From an uncultured Acidimicrobiaceae bacterium (lineage in GTDB: Bacteria > Actinomycetota > Acidimicrobiia > Spongiisociales > UBA5794): a stretch of DNA of 59,033 nucleotides. A program made the position numbers and the translations under genes. Under the pieces are notes generated by a model, which was not told where the DNA came from, ran no database searches, and saw only the letters and a list, made by a program, of their open reading frames with translations. Positions 15,309 through 23,848 of this stretch are shown piece after piece; within the stretch, counting starts at the first letter, position 1; each line of letters opens with the position of its first letter. The stretch covers positions 1 to 59,033 of the forward strand of contig CAMYMC010000021.1 in NCBI GenBank assembly GCA_947259365.1, in the 5' to 3' direction.

Positions 15309-16646
15309 ATGCGCATCCTTGTCGCGGTTGCCGAGCTGGCGCCGTTCGTCACCACCGGTGGTCTCGGCACCGCCGTCGCCGGCCTCTCTGGCGCCCTTGC
15401 CGACCGGGGCCACGACGTCACCGTCGCCATCCCCGGCTACGAGCTCCTGGGGCTCGAGGGCGCCGACCGGCAATGGCACGAGCTCGATGCCGAGGCACCA
15501 CGGGTGGTCGCGTTCCGCGACGACGCCGCGTTCGGCCGCGCCGGCGTCTACGGCGCCGAGCCGGGGAGCGGATACGAGGACAACTGGTGGCGCTATCTGC
15601 GCTTCACCGAGGCGGTTTCCAGCCTCAGCCACCGCTACGACCTGGTCCACCTCCACGATGCCCACGTCGCCGCTGCCGCCGTCACCTCTCCGACGCCGGC
15701 CGTGCTGACCATCCACAACGCCTCGTACCAGCTCGGCGCACCGCTCGCGGACGCCGTCGACGTGCTCGGGCCCAGCTTCAGCGGCCACGACCCGGCCGAA
15801 GCTCTCGAATGGTGGCTCGGCGCCAACTACCTCAAGGGGGGGATCGTCACGTCCCGCCGGGTCACCACCGTCTCGCCGACCCACGCCCGGGAGCTGACCG
15901 TCGAGGCGACGTCGTTCGGTATCGGAGAGGTGCTTCGGAACCTCGAGCACCCGATCGTCGGCATCCTCAACGGCATCGATGCCGTGTCGTGGGACCCGCG
16001 GACGGACCCCACGCTCCCCGCCCGCTTCAGCGCCAGGAGCCCGCAGCGGCGAGCCGCCAACCGCCGCGCCCTCTTCGAGCTCACCGGTCTCTCCGATGGT
16101 GTGGTGTTCGGCAACGTTGGGAGGATGTCGCACCAGAAGGGTCTCAGCCTCGTGGAGTACTACATCGAAGGACTCGTCGACGAGGGGTTCAGGCTCGTCC
16201 TCGTCGGCAACGGCGAGATCGACTGGATGGTCGACGAATGGGTGGAGCGTCACCCCGGTGCCGTTGCCCACTTCCCCTACTCGGAGCGGCTGGCCCGTCT
16301 CGTCTCCGCAGGCGCGGACGCGTACCTCATGCCGAGCGAGTTCGAGCCGAGTGGCATCGGCCAGCTCTACTCCATGCGCTACGGGTGCCCTCCGGTGGTC
16401 TACGCAACCGGGGGCCTCGCCGACAGCGTCGTCGACGTCGACGACGATCCGCAGCGGGGCAACGGCCTCGTCTTTCGCGTGTTCAACGCAGAGGAGTTCA
16501 CGAAGACGGTGCGGCGGGCCATGAGATATCGGCGCGACATCCCGGCGTTGTGGAAGACTCTCCAGGTCCGCGGGATGTCCGCAGACTGGTCGTGGGACGC
16601 GAGGGCCGCCGAATACGAAGCGGTGTTCGAGGACGCGCTTGGATGA
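15309..16646 (+). CDS. glgA: Glycogen synthase-like glycosyltransferase (GT5)
   Basis: A 445-residue GT-B enzyme that would extend alpha-1,4-glucan from ADP- or UDP-glucose. N-terminal domain: MRILVAVAELAPFVTTGGLG, where TTGGLG replaces the usual KTGGL sugar-nucleotide loop, then VHLHDAHVA. C-terminal domain: GNVGRMSHQKG, and the donor-binding MPSEFEPSGIGQLYSMRYG. It is slightly shorter than E. coli GlgA (477). It may work with the GH13 enzyme at 25687 in glycogen turnover. Its stop overlaps a tiny open frame at 16643. Confidence 0.88.
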   Translation: MRILVAVAELAPFVTTGGLGTAVAGLSGALADRGHDVTVAIPGYELLGLEGADRQWHELDAEAPRVVAFRDDAAFGRAGVYGAEPGSGYEDNWWRYLRFTEAVSSLSHRYDLVHLHDAHVAAAAVTSPTPAVLTIHNASYQLGAPLADAVDVLGPSFSGHDPAEALEWWLGANYLKGGIVTSRRVTTVSPTHARELTVEATSFGIGEVLRNLEHPIVGILNGIDAVSWDPRTDPTLPARFSARSPQRRAANRRALFELTGLSDGVVFGNVGRMSHQKGLSLVEYYIEGLVDEGFRLVLVGNGEIDWMVDEWVERHPGAVAHFPYSERLARLVSAGADAYLMPSEFEPSGIGQLYSMRYGCPPVVYATGGLADSVVDVDDDPQRGNGLVFRVFNAEEFTKTVRRAMRYRRDIPALWKTLQVRGMSADWSWDARAAEYEAVFEDALG

Positions 16647-16714
16647 TCGTCCGGACGGAGGGCGGGGAAATCGTCCTGAGGGACGATGACGGCTGGAGGT
16701 GTGGCCGCGGATGA
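16643..16714 (+). CDS. Possible 23-residue micro-protein overlapping glgA stop
   Basis: ATG 16643 overlaps the glgA stop in the ATGA arrangement and opens 23 codons (MIVRTEGGEIVLRDDDGWRC...) before TGA. Codon third positions are mostly G/C and the peptide has an orderly strand-like pattern, but a chance frame is quite possible. The following ABC gene has its own strong ribosome binding site. Confidence 0.25.
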   Translation: MIVRTEGGEIVLRDDDGWRCGRG

Positions 16715-16745
16715 TCGGCTGGTGCCGAGGGAGGAGGCTGGAGTC

Positions 16746-17690
16746 GTGAGCAGATCCGTGCTCGAGTGCGAGGGTCTCGTCAGGGCGTTCGGCGATCTCG
16801 TTGCCGTCGACGATGTCGGCTTCACCATCGCCGAAGGCGAGACGTACGGTCTGCTCGGTCCCAACGGCGCCGGCAAGACGACGACGATCTCGATGATCGC
16901 CGGCATCCTCGAGCCCGACGCCGGCTCGGTGCGCGTGGACGGCGAGGCGGTCACCACTACGACGACCGGGGCAAAGGCAGGCATCGGCTACGTGCCCCAG
17001 GACCTCGCCATCTACCCCGATCTCACCGCAGCCGAGAACCTCCGCTTCTTCGGGAAGCTCCACGGTCTTCGCGGCTCCGGGCTCGACGAGCGGGTCGGTC
17101 GCGTGCTCGACGTCATCGGCCTGGTCGATCGCGCCGGCGACCGCGCCGAGACGTACTCCGGGGGGATGAAGCGCCGGCTCAACATCGGGATCGGCCTGCT
17201 CCACGAGCCCCGGCTCCTCATCCTCGACGAGCCGACCGTCGGCGTCGATCCGCAGAGCCGCAACGCCATCCTCGAGAGCGTCGAGAGCCTCAGCGGCGAG
17301 GGCCTCGCCGTCCTCTACACAACGCATTACATGGAGGAAGCGGAGCGACTGTGCGATCGAGTCGGCATCATCGACGCCGGGCGCATCCAGGCCGAGGGGG
17401 CGCGGCGCCAGCTCGTCGGCCTCGTCGGGGAGCGGGACCGGGTTCGGCTCGGCATCACCGGCCGAGCCGAGCATGCCGCCGCGGCTGCGGCCTCACTGTC
17501 CGCCGTCGTCGAGGCGAGCGCCGGTGACGGCTGCATCGAGCTCATCGTCAACGATGCCCGGAGCGCCCTGCCCGGCATCTTCGAGGCCGTCGGCTCAGTC
17601 GACGCCGGCATCAACGGCGTCGAGATCACCGAGCCCAATCTCGAAGCGGTGTTTCTCCACCTGACCGGGAAAGCGCTGCGGGACGAATGA
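16746..17690 (+). CDS. ABC transporter ATP-binding protein (ABC-2 exporter)
   Basis: A 314-residue ATPase subunit. Walker A is GPNGAGKTTT, the Q-loop follows in GYVPQDLAIYP, the signature is YSGGMKRRL, Walker B is LLILDEPT and the switch His is in TTHYMEEAERL. About 80 C-terminal residues after the core resemble the extra domain of DrrA/Nod-type exporters (NLEAVFLHLTGK). GTG 16746 is used because AGGAGG (16732-16737) lies 8 nt before it. The stop overlaps the first permease by 4 nt (ATGA). Together with the two permeases it forms a complete exporter for an unknown lipid, drug or polymer. Confidence 0.93.
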   Translation: MSRSVLECEGLVRAFGDLVAVDDVGFTIAEGETYGLLGPNGAGKTTTISMIAGILEPDAGSVRVDGEAVTTTTTGAKAGIGYVPQDLAIYPDLTAAENLRFFGKLHGLRGSGLDERVGRVLDVIGLVDRAGDRAETYSGGMKRRLNIGIGLLHEPRLLILDEPTVGVDPQSRNAILESVESLSGEGLAVLYTTHYMEEAERLCDRVGIIDAGRIQAEGARRQLVGLVGERDRVRLGITGRAEHAAAAAASLSAVVEASAGDGCIELIVNDARSALPGIFEAVGSVDAGINGVEITEPNLEAVFLHLTGKALRDE

Positions 17691-18847
17691 TCCGGGCGTC
17701 GCTCCTCATCGCCGCCAAGGACGTGCGCCAGCGGATCCGCGACCGGTCGGCCATCATGCTCGGGCTGGTCGCACCGCTCGGGCTCGCGTTCATCTTCAGC
17801 CTCATCATTCCGGACTTCGGCGGCGGTGATTTCGTGGTCCGGGTTGCCGTCGTCGACGAGGACGGCGGCCTCGTGTCCCAGGCGTTCACCGATCAGGTAC
17901 TCGGGCCCTTCGCCGACGAGGGCCTCCTCGAGATCAGCGATGCCGGCAGCCGCGACGAGACGCTCGGCCTGGTGGCCGATGGCGGCCTCGACGCGACGTA
18001 TGTGATCCCGGCGGGGTTCAGCTCGGACGTGCTTGCCGGGCTCCCGGCCGAGATCCGCGTGACCGGCAACGTCGACGCCCAAATCGCCACCGAGGTCGCG
18101 GCCGCCATCGCCGCGGAGTTCACCGGGACGCTCACCGGAGCCCAGCTGGCGGCGCAGGCGTCGGGGGCCGACGTCGGACTCCTCGCCCTCCAGGCGGCGC
18201 AGGCGGCGAGGCCGGTGGTCCTCAGCGAGGCGGAAGCCGCCTCCAAGGTGCTCGACGCCACGACCTTCTTCTCGGCGGGGATGGCGATCTTCTTCCTCTT
18301 CTTCACCGTGCAGTTCGGCGTCGCGAGCCTCCTCGAAGAGCGCATCGAGGGGACCATGCCGCGGCTGCTCGCGGCTCCGATCCCGCCGATCTCCATCGTC
18401 GGCGGCAAGGCAATTGCCAGCCTTGCCGTGGGGGTCATCGCGATGGCGGTGCTCACCGTCGCGTCTGCCGTCTTCATCGGGGCCGACTGGGGTCACCCGA
18501 TCGGGGTCGCCGTGCTCATCGCCGCCAGCGTCCTCGCCGCACTGGGGATCATGGCCGTCATCGCGACCCTGGCGAAGACTCCCGAGCAGTCGTCGAACTG
18601 GCAGACGATCGTGGCCGTGGTCCTCGGGATGCTCGGCGGCACGTTCTTCCCGGTGAGCCAGGGCCCCGAAGCGCTCGCAGACATCTCGCTGCTCACGCCT
18701 CACGCCTGGTTCATGCGGGGCCTCGGCGAGCTCCACGCCGGTGGGGGCCCGACCTCGGTGGCGGTCCCGGTGGCTGCGATCCTCGCCTTCGCCGCCGTCA
18801 CCGTCGGCATCGCAGGGCTGCGCGTCAACCGGATGGTGCGGCTGTGA
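17687..18847 (+). CDS. ABC-2 type permease, first subunit
   Basis: A 386-residue permease with one N-terminal helix (about 22-42), a large extracytoplasmic domain (45-190) and five or six helices in the C-terminal half, the YhhJ/DrrB-like layout. The segment SLLEERIEGTMPRLLAAPI is the cytoplasmic coupling element typical of these permeases. It overlaps both neighbours by 4 nt (ATGA upstream, GTGA downstream), so the three genes form one translationally coupled operon. Confidence 0.9.
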   Translation: MIRASLLIAAKDVRQRIRDRSAIMLGLVAPLGLAFIFSLIIPDFGGGDFVVRVAVVDEDGGLVSQAFTDQVLGPFADEGLLEISDAGSRDETLGLVADGGLDATYVIPAGFSSDVLAGLPAEIRVTGNVDAQIATEVAAAIAAEFTGTLTGAQLAAQASGADVGLLALQAAQAARPVVLSEAEAASKVLDATTFFSAGMAIFFLFFTVQFGVASLLEERIEGTMPRLLAAPIPPISIVGGKAIASLAVGVIAMAVLTVASAVFIGADWGHPIGVAVLIAASVLAALGIMAVIATLAKTPEQSSNWQTIVAVVLGMLGGTFFPVSQGPEALADISLLTPHAWFMRGLGELHAGGGPTSVAVPVAAILAFAAVTVGIAGLRVNRMVRL

Positions 18848-19998
18848 AGATCCTCACGATCGGCCTCAACAACGTCCGCCGGCTCCTCCGGGAGCGATCG
18901 AACGTGTTCTTCGTCTTCGTGTTCCCGATGCTGCTGATCCTCGTCATCGGAGCCAGCTTCGGCGGCAGCTTCGAGCCCCGGATCGGGCTCATCCCCGCGG
19001 CGGGCGCCCTCGGAGACGCGCTCACCGACGACCTCATCGACATCGACGACGTCGATGTGGTGCTCTATGTGAGTCGCGACGAGCTCGTCGACGGCATCCA
19101 GCGAGGCCGGCTCAACGCCGGCGTCGTCGTGCCGCACGATTACGACACAACGCTGCTCGGAGGGGGCAGGGCCTCGGTCGAGTTCGTCACAGGGCCGGAC
19201 CAGCTGGGCCAGCAGCTCCGGAGCACCGTGCAGGCGGCGGTCGCGCGACAGTCGACGGTCGTCCTCGCCGCTCGTCTCCTCGCCGACGGCGGCTTTGCCG
19301 ATCAGGCTGAGAGCCTCGAGCTGGCGCAGGAGGCAGCGGCAACGGTCGCCGGGGTCACCGTCGCGGTGGAGTCCGCGGGGGAGGCGACCTTCGGTGACAT
19401 CGGGCGCTTCGACCTGGGCGCTCCCCAACAGCTCGTGTTGTTCGTGTTCCTCACCTCCTTGGCGGGATCGGCCGCGCTCATCCAGACCCGGCGCTGGGGG
19501 GTGAGCCGGCGCATGCTGGCGACGCCCACCTCGGCCCGCGAAGTGCTTCTCGGCGAGGTGCTGGGGAGGTTTGGCGTGGCGATGGTCCAGGGCGTGTTCA
19601 TCATGCTCGGCTCGCTGGTGGTGTTCGGCGTCGACTGGGGAGACCCGTGGGCGGCGGCGGCGCTCCTCGTCGCGTTCTCCATCGTCGGCGCCGCCGGCGG
19701 GATGCTTCTCGGCTCGGTGCTCGACAACGACGAGCAAGGCGGTTCGTTCGGAGTGTTCGCCGGGCTCGGCCTGGCTGCGATCGGCGGCGCGATGGTGCCG
19801 ATCGAGGTGTTCCCGGAAACGATGCAGACGGTGGCCCGCTTCACACCGCACGCGTGGGCGATCGAGGGCTTCTCCGATCTCATCCGCCATGACGGCGGAT
19901 TCAGCGACGTCATCCCCGAGCTGGGGATTCTCCTGCTGTTCGGCATCGGGCTGCTCGCGGTCGCGTCGGTGCTCTTCCGCCGCAAGCTCACGACATAG
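18844..19998 (+). CDS. ABC-2 type permease, second subunit
   Basis: A 384-residue paralogue of the preceding permease with the same layout: one N-terminal helix (about 21-40, VFFVFVFPMLLILVIGASF), a large external domain, and five C-terminal helices. The coupling segment here is RRWGVSRRMLATPTSAREVL. Two unlike permeases with one ATPase suggest a heterodimeric membrane channel. The GTG start overlaps the previous stop. A strong hairpin follows at 20044. Confidence 0.9.
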   Translation: MKILTIGLNNVRRLLRERSNVFFVFVFPMLLILVIGASFGGSFEPRIGLIPAAGALGDALTDDLIDIDDVDVVLYVSRDELVDGIQRGRLNAGVVVPHDYDTTLLGGGRASVEFVTGPDQLGQQLRSTVQAAVARQSTVVLAARLLADGGFADQAESLELAQEAAATVAGVTVAVESAGEATFGDIGRFDLGAPQQLVLFVFLTSLAGSAALIQTRRWGVSRRMLATPTSAREVLLGEVLGRFGVAMVQGVFIMLGSLVVFGVDWGDPWAAAALLVAFSIVGAAGGMLLGSVLDNDEQGGSFGVFAGLGLAAIGGAMVPIEVFPETMQTVARFTPHAWAIEGFSDLIRHDGGFSDVIPELGILLLFGIGLLAVASVLFRRKLTT

Positions 19999-20043
19999 CG
20001 GACCCGGACCCGTTCGTCCCGAGCCGCCCCGCACCGGGACGCG

Positions 20044-20075
20044 ACGGGGGACCCGGTGTGCGCCCGGTCCCCCGT
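20044..20075 (+). terminator. Hairpin between the ABC operon and kgd
   Basis: A 10-bp stem ACGGGGGACC / GGTCCCCCGT with a 12-nt loop, followed by TCCTT. It lies between two converging genes, about 46 nt after the permease stop, and could stop transcription from the left. Confidence 0.6.
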
Positions 20076-20158
20076 TCCTTGCGCTGGACGGCCGCGACGT
20101 CGTCGCCGCGCGCGGAGGCGAGGACGACGGAGAGGACTGGCCGAGCCGCCGGCCGAGC

Positions 20159-23100
20159 TCAGTCCACGGCGAAGGCGCGCTCGACGAGCTCCCGCTGCTC
20201 GCGGACGTGGGTGCGCGGGTTGCCGGTGGCGGGGCTCGCCGACTCCGGGCGGTAGATGCCCCGTGAGGATCGAGCCGCCTCGACGAACAGGACCCGGGAC
20301 ATGAACCGCCACGCTCCCATGTTGGCCGGCTCCTCCTGCACCCACACGAGCTCGGAGTCGCCGTAGGGAGCGAGGACGCGGTTGAGGTCCTCGGCGGGGA
20401 AGGGGTAGAGCATCTCGACGCGGACGACAGCGACGTCGTCGATGCCCTCGGCGTCACGGTGGGCGACGAGGTCGTAGTAGACCTTGCCGGTGCACAGCAC
20501 GACCCGGCGGGCGTTATCGGTGACGACGTCGTCGCCGATGACGGGCTGCAAACCGGTGTCGTGGAGCCTCTCGAGTGGGCTGAACGAAGCCCGGGTGCGC
20601 AGCAGCGACTTCGGCGTCATGACGACCAGCGGCCGGCGGGCGGGGTGGTGTGCCTGGGCACGGAGGAGGTGGAAGTACTGGGCAGGCGTCGACGGGACGG
20701 CAACGCGGAGGTTGCGTTCGGCGGCGTTGGTGAGGAACCGCTCCAGCCGGGCACTCGAATGCTCCGGGCCCTGCCCCTCGAAGCCGTGCGGGAGGAGCAG
20801 GACGAGATTGGACGCCTGGTCCCACTTGTCGAGTCCGGTGGTGATGAACTGGTCGATCACCACCTGGGCCCCGTTGACGAAGTCGCCGAACTGGGCTTCC
20901 CACATGACGAGGGCATCCGGGGCGCCGATCGTGTAGCCGTACTCGAAACCCATCGCGGCGAACTCCGAGAGCAGGCTGTCGTGGAGGCGCAGCGGCGCCT
21001 GGTCGGGGTTGAGGCTCTGCAGCGGGGTGTACTCCTCCTCGGTCTCGTAGTCGACGAGGACGGCGTGGCGGTGACTGAACGTGCCCCGCTGGCTGTCCTC
21101 ACCGGCGAGCCGGACGGGGACGCCTTCGAGCGACAGCGAGCCGAGAGCGAGCGCCTCCCCGAGTGCCCAGTCGACCCGGCCTTCGTGATAGAGGCCGTGG
21201 CGGTCCCGTAGCGTCTTCTCCAGCTTCGGGTGGACGGTGAAGCCCTCCGGCAGGGTCCGGAGGTTCGCCTCGATGGCGTCGAGCTCGTCGCGGGTCACCC
21301 GGGTGTCGAACGGTGCGTCGGGGGAGAGCATCGGACGCCGCGGCCCGGGCTCGGGCGGGCGGCGGGTCTCCTCGAACGCGGCGTCGAGCAGCCGCTTGAA
21401 GTTCTCCAGGACGGCCTCGCCCTCCTCCATCGAGAGGTCGCCCCGCTTGACGAGGCGCTCCAGGAAGAGGTGGCGCACCGAGCGGTGGTGCTCGATGATC
21501 CGGTACATCTTCGGCTGGGTGTACGTCGGCTCGTCGCCCTCGTTGTGGCCGAGGCGGCGGTAGCAGACCATGTCGATGACGACGTCTTTGTGGAACGCCT
21601 GCCGGAACGCGAACGCGATCCGGGCGACGCGGACGACCGCTTCGGGGTCGTCGGCGTTGACGTGGAAGATCGGCGCCTGGACGGCCTTGGCGATGTCGGT
21701 GGCGTAGAAGCTGGAGCGTGCCTCCCGCGACGTGGTCGTGAAGCCCACCTGGTTGTTGACGACGACGTGGACCGTTCCGCCGGTGTAGTAGCCGTCGAGT
21801 TGGGAGAGGTTGAGCGTCTCGGCAACGACACCCTGACCAGAGAACGCAGCGTCCCCGTGGACGAGCAGCGGCAGGACGACATCCTCCGCTCCGGGGCCCC
21901 GGGCATCCTGTTTGGCGCGGGTGATGCCCTCGACGACGGGATCGACCGCCTCGAGGTGGCTCGGGTTGGCAGCGAGCTCGACGTCGATCGTCGACCCGTG
22001 CATCGTCTTGTGAACGCCGCGAGCTCCGAGGTGGTACTTCACGTCCCCGGAGAACCCGGTCTCGACGCGCTCCTCGTCGACGCCGGCGAACTCCCTGAAG
22101 ATCGTGACGAGGCTCTTGCCGATCGTGTTGGCCAGCACGTTGAGCCTGCCCCGGTGCGCCATGCCGAGGACGATCTCCTCCATGCCCGCTTCCGCCGCCG
22201 AGGTCATGACGGTGTCGAGGAGGGGGATGAGCGACTCGCTGCCCTCGAGGCTGAACCGCTTCGCTCCGAGGAACTTCGTGTGGAGGAACCGTTCGAAGGC
22301 CTCCGCCTCGTTGAGCTTCTGGAGGATGCGCCGCCGCTCCTCGTCGGCGAGTGGCGGCGGTGGCACCTCGGCGTGCTCCTGGATCCACGCCTTCTGGTCG
22401 GGCTCCTGGATGTGCATGTACTCGATGCCGATCGTCCGGCAGTACGCGTCGCGCAGCAGTCCGAGGATCGAGGCGAGCTTCATGCGGGTGCTGCCCCCAA
22501 GGCCCCCCGTGGCGAACTCGCGGTCGAGGTCCCACAGCGTGAGGCCATAACTGAGGGGGTCGAGCTCGGCGTAGATCGCCGGCGGGTTCTGGCGGAGGGG
22601 GTCGAGGTCGGCGATGAGGTGACCCCGCACCCGGTACATGTTGATGAGCTGAAAGACCCGGGCCTGTTTCTCGGCCCAGGGCCTCGACCCCGGCGGCGGG
22701 TTGGCGTCCACCGCCCACCTCGCCGGGACGTACGGGATCTCCATCGACTCGAAGATCTCGTCGTAGAAGCCGTCCTCGCCGAGGAGGAGCTCGTGGATGC
22801 GGGCGAGGAACAGGCCCGATTCGGCTCCTTGGATGATCCTGTGGTCGTACGTGGACGTCATCGTCAACGTCCGCCCGATCCCGGTCATCGCGATCGTCTC
22901 CGGGTCGGCGCCCTCGTACTCGGGGGGGAACCCGATGCTGCCGACCCCGACGATCACGCCCTGGCCGACCATGAGGCGCGGCACGGACTGAACGGTGCCG
23001 ACCGTGCCCGGGTTCGTGAGAGTCACGGTCGTGCCGGCGAAGTCGTCCGGTCCGATCGCCCCCGCCCGGGTACGGCGCACCACGTCCTCGTACGCCTCCC

Positions 23101-23767
23101 AGTACTCACGGAACGTCATCCTGTCGACGGACCTGACGTTCGGCACGAGCAGCGTCCGCGACCCGTCGCTGCGGGCCATGTCCATCGCCAGCCCGAGGTT
23201 GATGTGCTCGTAGTCGATGCGATGGGGACTGCCGTCGATCTCGCGGTAGGCCGCGTTCATCGCCGGGCGCTCGCCGAGCGCCCGGACGACGGCCCACCCG
23301 ATGAGGTGGGTGAAGCTGACCTTCCCCCCCTCGGTCCGGCGGGCGAGTTGGTTGTTCAAGATGGTGCGGTTCACCTCGAGCAGCTTGGCGGGGAATGTCC
23401 GCACCGACGTCGCTGTCGGCAGCGCGCGGCTCTCCTCCATGCGACGGGCGATGGTGGCGCCCGCCCCCCGCAGCTCGAAAGGCACCGCATCGGTGTCGGG
23501 TTCGAGCGGCGCCCCGGCCGCCTCGGGCTGGGGCGCCGCCTTGGCCGCGGTCGTTGTCAGCGGCGTCGCCGTCTCCCGCTGGGCGACGGCGATCGGGGCG
23601 GGCCGGGAGGGGCGGTAGCCGGTGAAGAACTCCCGCCAGGCCTCGCTGACCGAGTCGGGATCACCGAGATACCGCCGGTGCATCTCCTCGACGAGCCACG
23701 CGTTCGAGCCGAAGGCCGCGGAGGCGATGGCGGTCTCGGAGCGGTCGTCGGGGGCGCGCTCGGCCAT
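20159..23767 (-). CDS. kgd: Multifunctional 2-oxoglutarate decarboxylase/dehydrogenase (E2-E1 fusion)
   Basis: A 1202-residue enzyme of the TCA cycle. The N-terminus (SNAWLVEEMHRRYLGDPD) is the E1 helix, then a Pro/Ala linker, an acyltransferase (E2-like) domain ending in the catalytic STYDHRIIQG, and a full thiamine-dependent E1 (GMAHRGRLNVLANT, GDAAFSGQGVVAETLN, NNQVGFTT, CYRRLGHNEGDEP). There is no lipoyl domain, which is the Kgd/OdhA architecture known only from Actinobacteria and relatives. It decarboxylates 2-oxoglutarate and, with E2p/E3 partners, makes succinyl-CoA. I use ATG 23767 because a TACCAT box ends 6 nt before it; a TTG ten codons earlier lies over that box. Confidence 0.96.
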   Translation of the reverse strand: MAERAPDDRSETAIASAAFGSNAWLVEEMHRRYLGDPDSVSEAWREFFTGYRPSRPAPIAVAQRETATPLTTTAAKAAPQPEAAGAPLEPDTDAVPFELRGAGATIARRMEESRALPTATSVRTFPAKLLEVNRTILNNQLARRTEGGKVSFTHLIGWAVVRALGERPAMNAAYREIDGSPHRIDYEHINLGLAMDMARSDGSRTLLVPNVRSVDRMTFREYWEAYEDVVRRTRAGAIGPDDFAGTTVTLTNPGTVGTVQSVPRLMVGQGVIVGVGSIGFPPEYEGADPETIAMTGIGRTLTMTSTYDHRIIQGAESGLFLARIHELLLGEDGFYDEIFESMEIPYVPARWAVDANPPPGSRPWAEKQARVFQLINMYRVRGHLIADLDPLRQNPPAIYAELDPLSYGLTLWDLDREFATGGLGGSTRMKLASILGLLRDAYCRTIGIEYMHIQEPDQKAWIQEHAEVPPPPLADEERRRILQKLNEAEAFERFLHTKFLGAKRFSLEGSESLIPLLDTVMTSAAEAGMEEIVLGMAHRGRLNVLANTIGKSLVTIFREFAGVDEERVETGFSGDVKYHLGARGVHKTMHGSTIDVELAANPSHLEAVDPVVEGITRAKQDARGPGAEDVVLPLLVHGDAAFSGQGVVAETLNLSQLDGYYTGGTVHVVVNNQVGFTTTSREARSSFYATDIAKAVQAPIFHVNADDPEAVVRVARIAFAFRQAFHKDVVIDMVCYRRLGHNEGDEPTYTQPKMYRIIEHHRSVRHLFLERLVKRGDLSMEEGEAVLENFKRLLDAAFEETRRPPEPGPRRPMLSPDAPFDTRVTRDELDAIEANLRTLPEGFTVHPKLEKTLRDRHGLYHEGRVDWALGEALALGSLSLEGVPVRLAGEDSQRGTFSHRHAVLVDYETEEEYTPLQSLNPDQAPLRLHDSLLSEFAAMGFEYGYTIGAPDALVMWEAQFGDFVNGAQVVIDQFITTGLDKWDQASNLVLLLPHGFEGQGPEHSSARLERFLTNAAERNLRVAVPSTPAQYFHLLRAQAHHPARRPLVVMTPKSLLRTRASFSPLERLHDTGLQPVIGDDVVTDNARRVVLCTGKVYYDLVAHRDAEGIDDVAVVRVEMLYPFPAEDLNRVLAPYGDSELVWVQEEPANMGAWRFMSRVLFVEAARSSRGIYRPESASPATGNPRTHVREQRELVERAFAVD

Positions 23768-23773
23768 GCGCGC

Positions 23774-23779
23774 ATGGTA
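23774..23779 (-). promoter_or_regulatory. -10 box TACCAT, leaderless promoter of kgd
   Basis: TACCAT, 6 nt (GCGCGC), then ATG 23767. No ribosome binding site is suitably placed. Confidence 0.5.
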
Positions 23780-23848
23780 CCGGCCCGCCTTTCTCAAGCG
23801 TGGCGCCCAGCGGACCGACGATATGCGTAGCGGAACCCGCTAAGGACG

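Noticed and set aside
14895-17474. 859-codon minus-strand open frame
   Set aside because: It runs antisense through glgA and the ABC ATPase, which have full family motifs; the translated product has no recognisable motif.
21230-23830. 866-codon plus-strand open frame opposite kgd
   Set aside because: Antisense mirror of kgd with Arg/Asp/Val-rich low-information sequence.
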